A DNA stretch of 64,000 nucleotides, taken from Lunularia cruciata (taxonomy: Eukaryota > Streptophyta > Marchantiopsida > Lunulariales > Lunulariaceae). The stretch is from assembly GCA_948567375.1 (NCBI GenBank), contig OX419760.1, forward strand, positions 41,788,001 through 41,852,000, read 5' to 3'. The translations under genes and the position numbers were made by a program. The notes beneath the pieces were generated by a model that was not told the DNA's origin, made no database searches, and saw only the letters and a list, made by a program, of their open reading frames with translations. Positions 30,706-40,427 of this stretch are shown piece after piece (position 1 is the stretch's first letter; each line of letters starts with the position of its first letter).

Positions 30706-31397
30706 TGTAACACCCATATATGCATGTGTGTGGTATTGTGATATTTAACTTGGTATTACAAGTACTTAAGAGATATTATTTATATAGAGATAAAGGATGG
30801 TTCTATATTAGTCATGGTTAGCTAAAGTTAGTCATAGCTAAGATAGAGGGGATCTTACTTTAGAGGAAGTAGAAAAGATGAGCACCACTATTTTGGATTT
30901 TAGTGTGTTGACTTGGTATTATTCCTAGGTGTTTGGCTTTGAGGAAAGAGTTGAGAACTCTTGGGCCCGCAAGCCTTTTTGTTTTGGATTCTTCTTTAGT
31001 CCAAGGATAGCCCATGTGAAGGAATCCTTGACTTAGTGGTTGGGTCAAGATAAGACCACATGCTTAGGGGAATATGCCCATGTGAATGGATATTCCTTTC
31101 TACTTTTTGACTTTACTTGACTTTTAGTCTAGTAACTTGAGTTACTATGGTAATTAGTAACTTTGGTACGTAACTATTTCACAAGTATATAAGCAAGGGG
31201 TGAGGAGGTACTCATCATCCTTTCATTTACAACTATCTTTCTCTCATTGAGTTCTCTAGTGAGCAATGTCTTGAGTCTTGGAGTGTTAGCCTTGGAGGAG
31301 TATGATGGAGTTGGGATTCCTTGCCTTCTTAGTCCATGGTGCGCTACCATAATAGCCATCAGAGGTTCATCCTGAGTGAGAGACAGGCCGGCTCAGA
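30706..31397 (+). repeat. OTA 3' LTR
   Basis: 692 bp, same length as 17726-18417 and about 98% identical by eye. The last bases are mutated (GGCTCAGA instead of GGCTCACA). It is followed by GATC, the second copy of the target duplication, and then by DP RNase H. Confidence 0.93.
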
Positions 31398-32666
31398 GAT
31401 CATCAGCCACTAAAGTGGTTGATGGAGTGCGACAAGCTTTTAGGGAAGCTTGCATGATGGGCTCTGATTTTACAGGAGTATGATTTCACGGTTGTTCATA
31501 GACCTAGAGTGGTGAACCGTGATGCAGATGGGTTGAGTAGAAACCCATGTCCCAGCCAGCAGGATCCAACCGGAGCACGTTGACATGGTGAGACAGATGA
31601 GGAGATGTCCCAGGTTGGCATGCATCTGCCTTTTTGTGTATATTTCCAGAGGCTTTGGTGGTATCTCTCTCAATGCATACAGGAGGAGTTATTGAGGTCA
31701 CAGATCCAGAGAGTGAAGATATTGGTACGGTTCAGCGAGACATTCATGATGATGTCTTAGTGATGGACTATCTTTGCATTGGTGGTGTGGGTGGCACAAT
31801 TGGGGCCAAGGAGAGAGGCCGTGTTCTTCAACAAGCCAGACGGTTCAAATTGGAGGGTAGACACCTTTTGCGTGTATGGGAGGATGGTAGAGTGCGAGTA
31901 GTACCACTTCCATCACAAAGACCACAGTTGGTCCGTCATGCTCATGAGGAGCTAGGACATTTTGGAGTAAAGCGTACGTATAGCTTACTCCAGAATCATT
32001 ATTGGTGGCGCGGTATGCAGACCAAGGTACAGCAGTTTGTTGCCAGATGTATGGTTTGTGACCGAGCTAGAGCATCATTCAATGCTCCTACGCCACAATT
32101 ACACCCATTACCTATCATGGGATTGGGTTACCGTTGGAGTTTGGACTTTGCCAGACCTTTACCGTTGATTGTGAGAGATCATTGGTATGTCTTGGTGATG
32201 GTGGAGCACTTCTCCAAGTGGATTGAGTTGGTGGCACTTCTTGACAAGTCTAGTGAAGGGACAACTTACTCGTTCCTGGATCGAGTTCTTAGTCATTTTG
32301 GTGCACCAGTTGAGGTTTTGACTGATCAAGGTACAGAGTTCTTGGGGGAGTTTTGGGTCTTGTATGACAAGGCTTTGATTGATCATCGTACTACATCCCG
32401 AGATCACCCTAAGGCAGATGGTTTAGCAGAGAGAGTGGTTCAGACGGTGAAGAGAGGATTGCAAAAGTATGGTTTGCAAAGAGGCCACTTGGGAGATTGG
32501 GATCTCCATTTACCTTGGTTGGCCATGAGCTATCGGTTCAGCTGGCAAGCCTCCTTAGCATCCTTCTCTCCATACTTTCTACTCTATAGACAAGATCCAA
32601 ATTTACCTGCAGCCATTTGTCGAGATGCTATGTAGTTTTGGACTTGGATGACCCCAATGTATGGAT
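31398..32666 (+). pseudogene. DP RNase H end and integrase
   Basis: RNase H resumes with 'HQPLKWLM' and ends at 'NRDADGLSRNP'; two TGA codons stand where Arg is expected. The integrase (31634-32635, 333 codons open) has His in 'HAHEELGHFG', Cys in 'CMVCDRAR', and catalytic Asp in 'WSLDFARPL', Asp in 'VLTDQGTEF' and Glu in 'GLAERVVQT'. A frameshift near 32630 precedes 'VLDLDDPNVW', and the unclassified element interrupts at 32671. The core is otherwise well preserved. Confidence 0.9.
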
Positions 32667-32671
32667 GAGCG

Positions 32672-33500
32672 TGTGACAACTCGGCAAATATCACTTTTGC
32701 GGTAATGGGGTAAGTAAAGTTTGTTCCCGCAGAGATACGAGTCAGAATCGGTCAAATACGAAGCAAAGTAACAATTTCAGTTCTTCTTGAGTTCTTCTTT
32801 AGTCTCTCAGGTAGAAACCACACCCAGAAGAGAGTAACAAGCACTAACTCGCAGTCTTGTCACAAATTAACACTCCATAATCACAACTCCATCAAATCTT
32901 TCCAAACAATCTTGATTGTGATGATTCAGGCTCTCCTGAAAATGGCACTTCACTGCAAAATGACTTTGTCTCAGAATTGTGTTCCACCCTTCCACTGAAG
33001 GCACAACTTCCTCGATCGAAATTGCTTCACATCAACTTTGCATTGCACTCACAAATGCAGAATACTACCAACACTACAATTCCTCTCAGATCTATCAAGG
33101 CATTGCTTCGATTGCACTTCACTCAGGATCAAACACACAGAATGAAGATCAAGGCTGTGGAATCCAACATCCAACAAGCACTCTGATTGGCACTTTGAAT
33201 TTCTCCAAACATTCACAAACACAATTACAAAGTTGATACTCGGAATCAAGCTCAAGTGACGAGCACTGATCCACAGCACTTTGCTTTATCTATTCTCAGA
33301 AATAATGAGCACTGAACAACAATTTCCTATGAATGCCACTCTTAAATAGTGAACAAATCGACAGTTCTAACAACTATACCGTTTCTACAACAACTGTTCT
33401 AACCTGCAGATCCGAAATGACAATGCACCTCTTCATATTTGCCCCTTCAAATCTCAAATCGGTAACTAATCCGATCCGATGTCTACTTCTTCCTCGGCTT
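32672..33500 (-). other. Non-coding left part of the unclassified insertion
   Basis: No gene. On the minus strand it would be 3' untranslated or LTR-like: it contains a TATTTAAGAG box (about 33346-33355 on the minus strand) and ends in TTGTCACA at the insertion border. No matching copy was seen at the right end of the element. Confidence 0.5.
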
Positions 33501-34600
33501 TCAACCCTGAACCAAAGTAATCTCACTTCCTACTACTCTGTCCTCGGGTTTCACATCTCCCACATCTTCTACCAGATCCAGCAATTCTCTTTCCTGATCT
33601 GAAATTGCACTAGCGGGTAATCTATCTAACTCCTCATCCTTCGACCCACTCCTCTCTATTGTCGCTAAGGGCAACTCCGAAGACATTTGGATCCCGATGT
33701 TATCTACTTCGGGTTTTGCTTTAACATCCTGCCAAAGCTTTTCTAACTCTATTCTTACTAAGTCTAATCTAATCGTGATATTGTCTTCTACTTCTAAGAT
33801 CTTCCTATCTACACGAGTTCTCAATTTAATCAACAAAGCATTCAAATCTGTATCTTTCGCTTGTCTTCGCCTCGTCTCCTGCACCAACAGCTTCAACTCG
33901 TGCAGACGCACTTCTTCAATTTGAACGCTGGTCTCTGTACTTAACATCGCGTTTACCCTGAGGACTATCTCTTGCAATGGCTCTAATCTTGTCTTCCTTT
34001 CTCGTTCACGATCTGCAAGCCATTCCTCTCTGTACATCGCCAATTCTTCTTCAAATTCGGCCTTCACCGCGTCCTTCTCTTTCTCCTTCTGTGCAACCTT
34101 CTCTTCCTGATTACGAAGTAAGTCTCGTAATCTCTCTTCTTCTCCATCTCTCGCAGCCAACTCTCGCTGCCAGAGTTGCTTCTTCTCCTCCATACTCTCC
34201 ATCACTCGATCGAGCTCTTGATCCTTCGATGCTACCCTCGCCATAGCATGGATGAGCTCCACTCTTGAATCAGCAAACTGCTGCTTCAAGATTTCAAATT
34301 CAGCTACTTGTCTCTCCCTTACGACGTCACTCTTCCTTGCAAGATCCTCTCGATAGCTCACTTCTCTCTTCAGATCTTCGATTACCTGACTTCTCTCCAT
34401 TGCTTCCGCTTCCAGTATTTCCCTCTCCTTCTCACCTCGGGTTATACTCTTCTTCAACTCCGAGTTTTCTTCTTCTAATCTCGATACCACCTGCAATACA
34501 GTCTTTACCTCTGGACAAGTCGACTGCATCTCCTTCTTCTTCTTCTCCAACTTCACCAACAGCGGGCATACTACCATCTGCAGGTAATCTACTCCAGTAC
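33501..34600 (-). CDS. Coiled-coil C-terminal part of the insertion's ORF
   Basis: Open for about 367 codons on the minus strand from the LTR insertion point at 34600. It is rich in Glu, Lys, Arg and Leu with heptad-like spacing ('KTVLQVVSRLEEENSELKK', 'RKSDVVRERQVAEFEILKQ', 'LLRNQEEKVAQKEKEKDAV'), predicting a long coiled coil. The last 60 residues are acidic. In the intact element it followed the acidic segment now at 35282-35831. Function unknown. It resembles gag-like or structural proteins of non-autonomous plant retroelements only in general character. Confidence 0.6.
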
Positions 34601-35277
34601 TGTGAGCCGGCATGTCTCTCACTCAGGATGAACCTCTGATGGCTATTATGGTAGTGCACCATGGACTAAGAAGGCAAGGAACCCCAACTCCATCATACTC
34701 CTCCAAGGCTAACACTCCAAGACTCAAGACATTGCTCACTAGAGAACTCAATGAGAGAGATAGTTGCAAATGAAAGGATGATGAGTACCTCCTCACCCCT
34801 TGTTTATATACTTGTGAAATAGTTACGTACCAAAGTTACTAATTACCGTAGTAACTCAAGTTACTAGACTAAAAGTCAAGTAAAGTCAAAAAGTAGAAAG
34901 GAATATCCATTCACATGGGCATATTCCCCTTATCTTGACCCAACCACTAAAGCAAGGATTCCCTCACATGGGCTATCCTTGGACTAAAGAAGAATCCAAA
35001 ACAAAAAGGCTTGCGGGCCCAAGAGTTCTCAACTCTTTCCCCAAAGCCAAACACCTAGGAATAATACCAAGTCAACACACTAAAATCCAAAATAGTGGTG
35101 CTCATCTTTTCTACTTCCTCTAAAGTAAGGTCCCATCTATCTTAGCTATGACTAACTTTAGCTAACCATGACTAATATAGAACCATCCTTTATCTCTATA
35201 TAAATAATATCTCTTAAGTACTTGTAATACCAAGCTAAATATCACAATACCACACACATGCACAAATGGGTGTTACA
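34601..35277 (-). repeat. Solo OTA LTR
   Basis: 677 bp LTR of the OTA family in minus orientation, with 4 bp duplication GTAC (34597-34600 and 35278-35281). It lacks about 14 bp next to the 'CTTATCTTGACC' segment compared with the 692 bp copies, as does the copy at 47693. Confidence 0.92.
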
Positions 35278-35281
35278 GTAC

Positions 35282-36772
35282 TAATACCTTCGTCCTCCCG
35301 CGGAGTGGTCTCTCTTCTTTCTTCGTGTTCTCCCGATACTCGCCTTCTTCTCTGAAGTCTTCGTATCGGAATTGATGCCTCACTGCCCGAGCTTCCTTCT
35401 ACCTCTTCCTTCACTCTACTTGGTCCTGCTTCACACTTCGCCTTACGTCTCGAGCGAATTCCTCGCTGTACTGCGATCTTCTTCTCCTCGAGCACCGGTA
35501 CTTTGTCTTCCAGCGCCGCATTGTCTTCGGCTTCTACTTCGGCTTGAATTTCTTCTTTGTATTCTTCAGCCGCTGGTGCCGAGGTCATTTCTCCACCGTC
35601 TTCACTGTCACTGCTTGTATCTCCGCTCTGCAGTGTCAGCTCAGGTTCCTCCTCACGTTCCGAGTCCTCCGTCTTGAGCTCGGCTTCGCCTTCTGAGTCT
35701 TCATCTTCCAACTCAATCACCACCATTCCTCGCCTCGGGTTATTTTTTTGCATCTTTCGAGGTTTCTTGTTTTCTTCGGCGTCTGCTTGCCGAGTTCTCT
35801 TCTTTGTTGGGGTACTTTCAACAACCTCCACGTTCTTCCCTGTCTTCGCGTAGTAATTGTCTGTGCTCCGGATTTGGAGAATGTATGCTGCTCCTCCGCG
35901 TCGACTTCTCTTCTCAAATCAGGATGGAAATGAGACACCATTCCATTACGCTCAGCCACATTGAGTAGATTTAACCCGAGGTAAAAGTGGGCTGCAAATG
36001 GTACGATGTAGTGTGGAGGCGACTTATCTCGCAGATTCCACACCATCTGCCTCGTTCTTCCGTGAAAGCACCTTGCCCAATTTATCGGTTCTCCTGCAAA
36101 TAACTTGTGAAAGAACACCGCTTGGTGTTTCATCACATAGGTAGTTCTCTCCGGCTTCAGGAGGGCCATTAGTGCACTCACAATTCCCCTCCTCACTGGG
36201 TCCTTATAGCTCTCAACTTTATACCCATTCTTCGTCTTCTTCGACGAGAAGGCTTCTCTCACCTCCTGCGTTTCTTGAGCTATCTCTCCTTTCCCCAAGA
36301 ACGTGGCTCCCTGCTCCGAGCTTGCCTCCTTCCCGAGTACGAGTCTCCAATCCGACTCTATCCAGCGAGCCGGATTTCCTCTCTTCCCTTCTTCCTCGGG
36401 ACCATCGAGACATTTACTCTCGATGATTTCTGTCATGAATCCTGGAAAACTTACGTTCCAATTCCATGCCAGAAAGGTGATCCGAAGTCGGCTCAAGACT
36501 TCGATCCTCGCTACTACATCTAATCTCCAAATTGCATGATTTCTCACTGCAAATTCGGAGTTCTTCTTCCCTCCTCCCATCTCTTCTACTTTCTTTCGGT
36601 CTCTCGATTTCTCTCTCTCGACTTCTCCCTTACGCACTAACACGAGTCCAACTCTATGTCCCTTTCCCCGATCACCTGCAAGACGACTCCTCAACGGCGA
36701 AGGAAAATTGCTCGACATTTCGTCGTTGCAGTTTTGATTTTTATAGAGTTGCACTTCTTCATCTTCCGTCAC
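35282..36772 (-). CDS. N-terminal part of the insertion's ORF (Transposase_32-like)
   Basis: Two overlapping minus-strand frames. 36772-35717 (351 codons) includes 'VSALMALLKPERTTYVMKHQ' and 'GEPINWARCFHGRTRQMVWN', resembling the domain found in plant retroelement-associated 'putative plant transposon' proteins (Pfam Transposase_32; from memory, unverified). 35831-35282 continues in another frame as a Lys/Arg-rich then Asp/Glu-rich segment ('VVIELEDEDSEGEAELKTE'). A one-base shift or short intron near 35870 would join them. The solo LTR then cuts the ORF from its coiled-coil part. Confidence 0.55.
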
Positions 36773-37139
36773 TTCGAGTTTCTACCGAGAAATCACACCT
36801 CCGGCATGCACCTGTCACTGTCGCCCCACCTTCACACGTATGAGCCGCCAATTTTGAAACGGCCCCTTCTTGAATTTCTCGCCCCGACAAAAGGTTGTTA
36901 GATTGTCTTTGCCTCGGGTTGAGCTCCCCCTCGAGCCGAAGACAATTTACTTCGTATTGTATGCTGACACGGCATTTCAGAGTACTTCGCCTTATGACCC
37001 AAAGTCACTTTACTTTGGGTTTCACCCCGAAGACAATTTTCTTCGTCTTCTTCGGCCAAACATGCGCAATCCGACTTCTCTATACACTTCTTCTCCTTTA
37101 TTTTGAAAAAAAACAAAAAAATGTGGGCACCACAGAGCG

Positions 37140-37507
37140 CATGTTCTCAGCATGCAGAGATCTTTTGGAGAGTGATGCCGATGGCCTTTGAGAACTTGGC
37201 GATTGCTCAGCATAGAGATACTTTATGCTATGCTACCATTCAAGGAGGAGGTTATAGACCCTTGATCCGTCGATTTCATCCAGGCAACTATGTATATCTA
37301 TAGCAGACAACACCGATGACACTTGATGTTTCTACATGCCGTACTATCTTGAGAGTGCGCGAGGTTTTGCCATCTGGAGTCCTTGTGTTAGAAGGACATG
37401 ATGGTGTTGTTTGGAAGGATCATGTGTGCAACTGTGCGCCATGCCACCTTCCAAACATTGATGGTACTATGGATCCAAGCTTGGCACTTGTACGTGTAGG
37501 CTTGAGG
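37140..37507 (+). pseudogene. DP integrase C-terminal tail
   Basis: After the insertion the DP integrase continues: 'MPMAFENLAIAQHRDTLCY' and 'RRFHPGNYVYL' (the usual 'F..GD.VYL' integrase tail), a TAG where Gln is likely (about 37301), then 'ILRVREVLPSGVLVLEGHDG' and 'DHVCNCAPCHLPNIDG' leading into the PHD finger. The last segment is a conserved-looking adapter between integrase and PHD. Confidence 0.82.
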
Positions 37508-37648
37508 TGTATGTTATGTGGCTCTTCTGGTAGAGCTGCTACTATGTTAGTGTGTGATAGCTGTTCAAGAGGATGGCATATGGCATGTATGACTCCTCCC
37601 CTCACGGTGGTTCCTCAAAGACAGTGGTTATGTCCTAGATGTACTTGA
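37508..37648 (+). pseudogene. DP C-terminal PHD finger
   Basis: Canonical C4HC3 PHD spacing: C-X2-C-X11-C-X2-C-X4-H-X2-C-X14-C-X2-C, from 'CMLCGSSG' through 'VCDSCSRGWHMAC' to 'WLCPRC', then Thr and a TGA stop (37646-37648). The 'W-L-C-P-x-C' end is typical. PHD fingers read histone H3 tails. Here it occupies the place a chromodomain has in chromoviruses, so a role in choosing insertion sites is a reasonable inference. The finger itself is intact. Confidence 0.92.
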
Positions 37649-37907
37649 CCTATAGCTAGTTCATTCTTTATATAGTATAGATTGCAGACAAGCGACTAAC
37701 GATGGGGCTCCATAGCACCCGGCCTCTTGATCTTTGCCCATTAGAGGGTATACCATATACTTAGAGTAGATGGCTATCTGGAGTTAGAGGGACCTAACCC
37801 CCAGCTAGGGGAGCGATCGTGGCACTTTAGAGTCTATGTATGACTTATGTGTGAGTTGTGCTTCTATAGTGTATGATGTTGATAGCAATGTATATACGCA
37901 CAACAAC
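37649..37907 (+). other. DP 3' untranslated region
   Basis: Non-coding segment between PHD and LTR. A purine-rich AGGGGAGCGA at about 37806-37816 is a possible polypurine tract. The last 80 bp (from 'GTGGCACTTTAGAG') recur after the LTR at 39055. Confidence 0.55.
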
Positions 37908-39054
37908 TATCACGCCATTTGTAGTGCCGCATCTAGATGCTCGGACACTAGAGTTCTAGTGATAGTAGTTAGAGTTATTTCAGCAATTTCTTAGAGACTA
38001 CTTTCTGACGGTTAGATTTTGTGTTCAGGGTATTGACTTCATGGTAGGGCCCACCATCACTTTGCACCGTTTGCACCATCGAGTGTGCCGTCAGCGGGAC
38101 CGTTAGGGTTTCAGAGCTAGCTCGAGTCCAAGGGGGTATAGTTTTGAAGTGAGCTCCAAAGAGCTCACTTCTCTGATGTTGAGCCTTCAAGTTCCTGGCT
38201 ATGGTGGACTGTAACACCCATTTGTGCATGTGTGTGGTATTGTGATATTTAGCTTGATATTACAAGTACTTAAGAGATATTATTTATATAGAGATAAAGG
38301 ATGGTTCTATATTAGTCATGGTTAGCTAAAGTTAGTCATAGCTAAGATAGATGGGACCTTACTTTAGAGGAAGTAGAAAAGATGAGCACCACTATTTTGG
38401 ATTTTAGTGTGTTGACTTGGTATTATTCCTAGGTGTTTGGCTTTGAGGAAAGAGTTGAGAACTCTTGGGCCCGCAAGCCTTTTTGTTTTGGATTCTTCTT
38501 TAGTCCAAGGATAGCCCATGTGAAGGAATCCTTGACTTAGTGGTTGGGTCAAGATAAGACCACATGCTTAGGGGAATATGCCCATGTGAATGGATATTCC
38601 TTTCTACTTTTGGACTTTACTTGACTTTTAGTCTAGTAACTTGAGTTACTACGGTAATTAGTAACTTTGGTATATAACTATTTCACAAGTATATAAACAA
38701 GGGGTGAGGAGGTACTCATCATCCTTTCATTTGCAACTATCTCTCTCTCATTGAGTTCTCTAGTGAGCAATGTCTTGAGTCTTGGAGTGTTAGCCTTGGA
38801 GGAGTATGATGGAGTTGGGGTTCCTTGCCTTCTTAGTCCATGGTGCGCTACCATAATAGCCATCAGAGGTTTATCCTGAGTGAGAGACAGGCCGGCTCAC
38901 AGGACAGAGGCCGGTGAGCGTCACCTGGATTCTCTTTGCTTGAGTGGGTGTGGCTTGACTGAAATCAGTGCCCAGTTGTTGGTAGTTTATAGAGTGACAG
39001 ATCAAGTACTGATCTGAGTTGAGTTGAGTTGAGAGTGGTAAGCAATCTGATTAT
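37908..39054 (+). repeat. DP 3' LTR (450 bp preserved, split by a solo LTR)
   Basis: 37908-38209 and 38906-39054 together match 10461-10911 with few differences. The match ends at 'CAATCTGATTA'. A solo OTA LTR interrupts it at 38210-38901. Confidence 0.82.
38210..38901 (+). repeat. Solo OTA LTR
   Basis: 692 bp, plus orientation, with 4 bp duplication GGAC (38206-38209 and 38902-38905). The uninterrupted site is visible in the 5' LTR near 10763 ('GTGGACAGAGG'), which proves the duplication. Confidence 0.95.
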
Positions 39055-39154
39055 TGTGGCACTTTAGAGTCTATGTATGACTTATGTGTGAGTTGTGCTT
39101 CTATAGTGTATGATGTTGATAGCGATGTATGTTGTGTAGCGATGTATATATGCA
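39055..39154 (+). repeat. Second copy of the DP pre-LTR segment
   Basis: About 100 bp starting 'TTGTGGCACTTTAGAGTC' repeat 37825-37907 (the DP sequence just before its 3' LTR). E3 gag resumes right after. Either a partial second LTR begins here or a template switch or recombination copied the segment. Confidence 0.7.
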
Positions 39155-40427
39155 TGAAGTCTTGAAGTCATGAACCAAATTGGAGATAACTATGCAAGAA
39201 CCACAACACTTGGAGGAAGCCATGCGGTTGGCAAAACACTTTGATTCCTTGGTTACAACCTTGACCTTGATCTCCACAAAACCTACCAATACATTACACA
39301 CAGATGGAGAAGTTGGCACCCATGGAGATTGATATCATTCAACGGAGACCACTTGGCACTACAAATAGAGAAAATTTATGACAAAATGGTGATTACTTAT
39401 ATTGTCACTAAATTGGACATCGCATCACTGAATGTCCACTCAAGGATGGGCCACCTCAACAAGTTGTCCAAATGGATTTTGTGGAGCAGAATGATCAAGA
39501 AAACAAAAAATCCCAATGAGAGATTTTGAGCCACCTGTTGGGAACTTGATTAGTTCCAATGGGATCAAAGGCTCTACTTGTGCAAGTTTGTTTCACTTAC
39601 ATAGTATGATATTTGATCATGGTTGTAGGACTTTTGGTGTCTAGAAGTTCAAAAAATTGCATGTCCATGCAATTAACAAAGGAACTAAATATTTTTATCA
39701 ACCCAATAATTGGAAGTAGATTGATGATGGCGGATGGTAGAAAGGGTTTTATATTTTGCACCTCACATCTTGTTACATTTAGGATTGGGAAAGAGTTTTT
39801 GGAGTGTATGAGGTTTGTAATGGCACCTCTACACTATGATGTCATTTTGGGTTTACCTTGGCTTGAACATCATAAGGTTCAATTTTATTGAACCGGACAA
39901 AAAATTCAAATATAACACCAAGGTAGGAATTTTGGATTAGGTTGTCTAGCACCTTTGAGTAAGACATTTAAGAATAGTCAATCCCAAGATGTGAATTTGT
40001 CAAGAAGTATAAGTCCCAAGATGGGAAGTTTGTTAGGAAGATAACAATAGAGTAAGCTTTGAAGGAAGATAAGTCCAAAGATGGGAAGTTTGTTAGGGAA
40101 GTAGCTATAGAGCAAGTTTTGGAGGAAGATAAGTCTATTTTTACGGTGTGGATCAAACCAATTGCACAAGGAGGATCTAAGGAGGGTCAAGAGCCTCATA
40201 AAGCTATTGTTGATCAAATAGTTCAAGAGTTTGCAGACGTGTTTCTAGATGATCTACCAAAGGGATTACACTCCAATCATGGTATGCCCTTCAAGATTGA
40301 GTTATTGCCAAGGAGTAATCTAATGAGTAGACCAATCTATCAGCTCTCACCAAAAGAGTTGAAAGAGTTGCAAACAACACTTACGGAATTGTTGGAGAAG
40401 GATTTCATACAACATAGTACAACATAA
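39155..40427 (+). pseudogene. E3 gag end, protease and RT N-terminus
   Basis: E3 resumes within gag ('MQEPQHLEEAMRLAKHF'-like, 39190-39260). A degenerate zinc knuckle is near 39400. The protease region 39613-39891 has 'NCMSMQLTKELNI' and 'YDVILGLPWLEHHKVQF'. Linker repeats lie at 40000-40140 and the RT start ('FKIELLPRSNLMSRPIYQL', 40059-40427) follows. It stops abruptly at 40427, where LTR sequence of opposite orientation begins, so the 3' half of E3 is deleted. Confidence 0.85.

Larger units (their letters stand above)
17726..31397 (+). mobile_element. OTA: Athila/Tat-like Ty3/gypsy element, nested
   Basis: Plus-strand element with two 692 bp LTRs (17726-18417 and 30706-31397), flanked by a perfect 4 bp duplication GATC. 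The two LTRs differ at roughly a dozen positions by eye, so insertion is comparatively recent. The internal part has a tRNA-Asp-like primer site, an extra ORF with a zinc knuckle, gag-protease, RT-RNase H, integrase and a polypurine tract. It lacks a chromodomain, and its RT reads like the non-chromovirus OTA clade (Athila/Tat). CV is inserted in the integrase. Without CV it is about 7.8 kb. Confidence 0.9.
32672..37134 (-). mobile_element. Unclassified 4.5 kb insertion with coiled-coil ORF
   Basis: Inserted in DP integrase, bounded by TGTGACAACTCGG on the left and GGGCACCACA on the right, with a perfect 5 bp duplication GAGCG (32667-32671 and 37135-37139). It has no RT, integrase or transposase that I recognise, and I find no direct terminal repeats. 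It encodes on the minus strand one long broken ORF: 36772-35717 with a region like plant 'Transposase_32' proteins, an acidic part, then a coiled coil. A solo OTA LTR (34601-35277) is inserted inside. Best guess: non-autonomous LTR-type (LARD-like) element that lost one LTR. Confidence 0.65.
10461..39154 (+). mobile_element. DP: Ty3/gypsy element with DNA methyltransferase and PHD finger
   Basis: A plus-strand LTR retrotransposon interrupted by three later insertions (17726-31397, 32672-37134 and 38210-38901). Without them it is about 9.8 kb. Domain order: LTR and leader (10461-12316), gag with two zinc knuckles, protease, cytosine-5 methyltransferase (about 15104-16066), RT, RNase H, integrase, PHD finger (37508-37642), LTR. 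Nearly the whole polyprotein is in one frame, broken by about twenty TAG and about six TGA codons, one frameshift pair near 16743/17165 and one near 32630. The left end is precise because E3 gag is split there; the right end is 39154 or 39158. Flanks GGCTT and GTCTT suggest a 5 bp target duplication with one change. The LTR structure is unclear (see 39055). Confidence 0.88.

Noticed and set aside
34265-34639. 124-codon plus-strand ORF at 34265
   Set aside because: Shadow of the coiled-coil ORF on the other strand; composition is that of antisense Glu/Leu codons.
36172-37106. Plus-strand open frames at 36172-37106
   Set aside because: They lie antisense to the minus-strand ORF of the unclassified element, have low-complexity Ser/Leu/Pro content and no domain.
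37316-37648. A host PHD-finger gene
   Set aside because: The PHD follows directly on an integrase tail in one frame and is followed by the element's 3' untranslated region and LTR.
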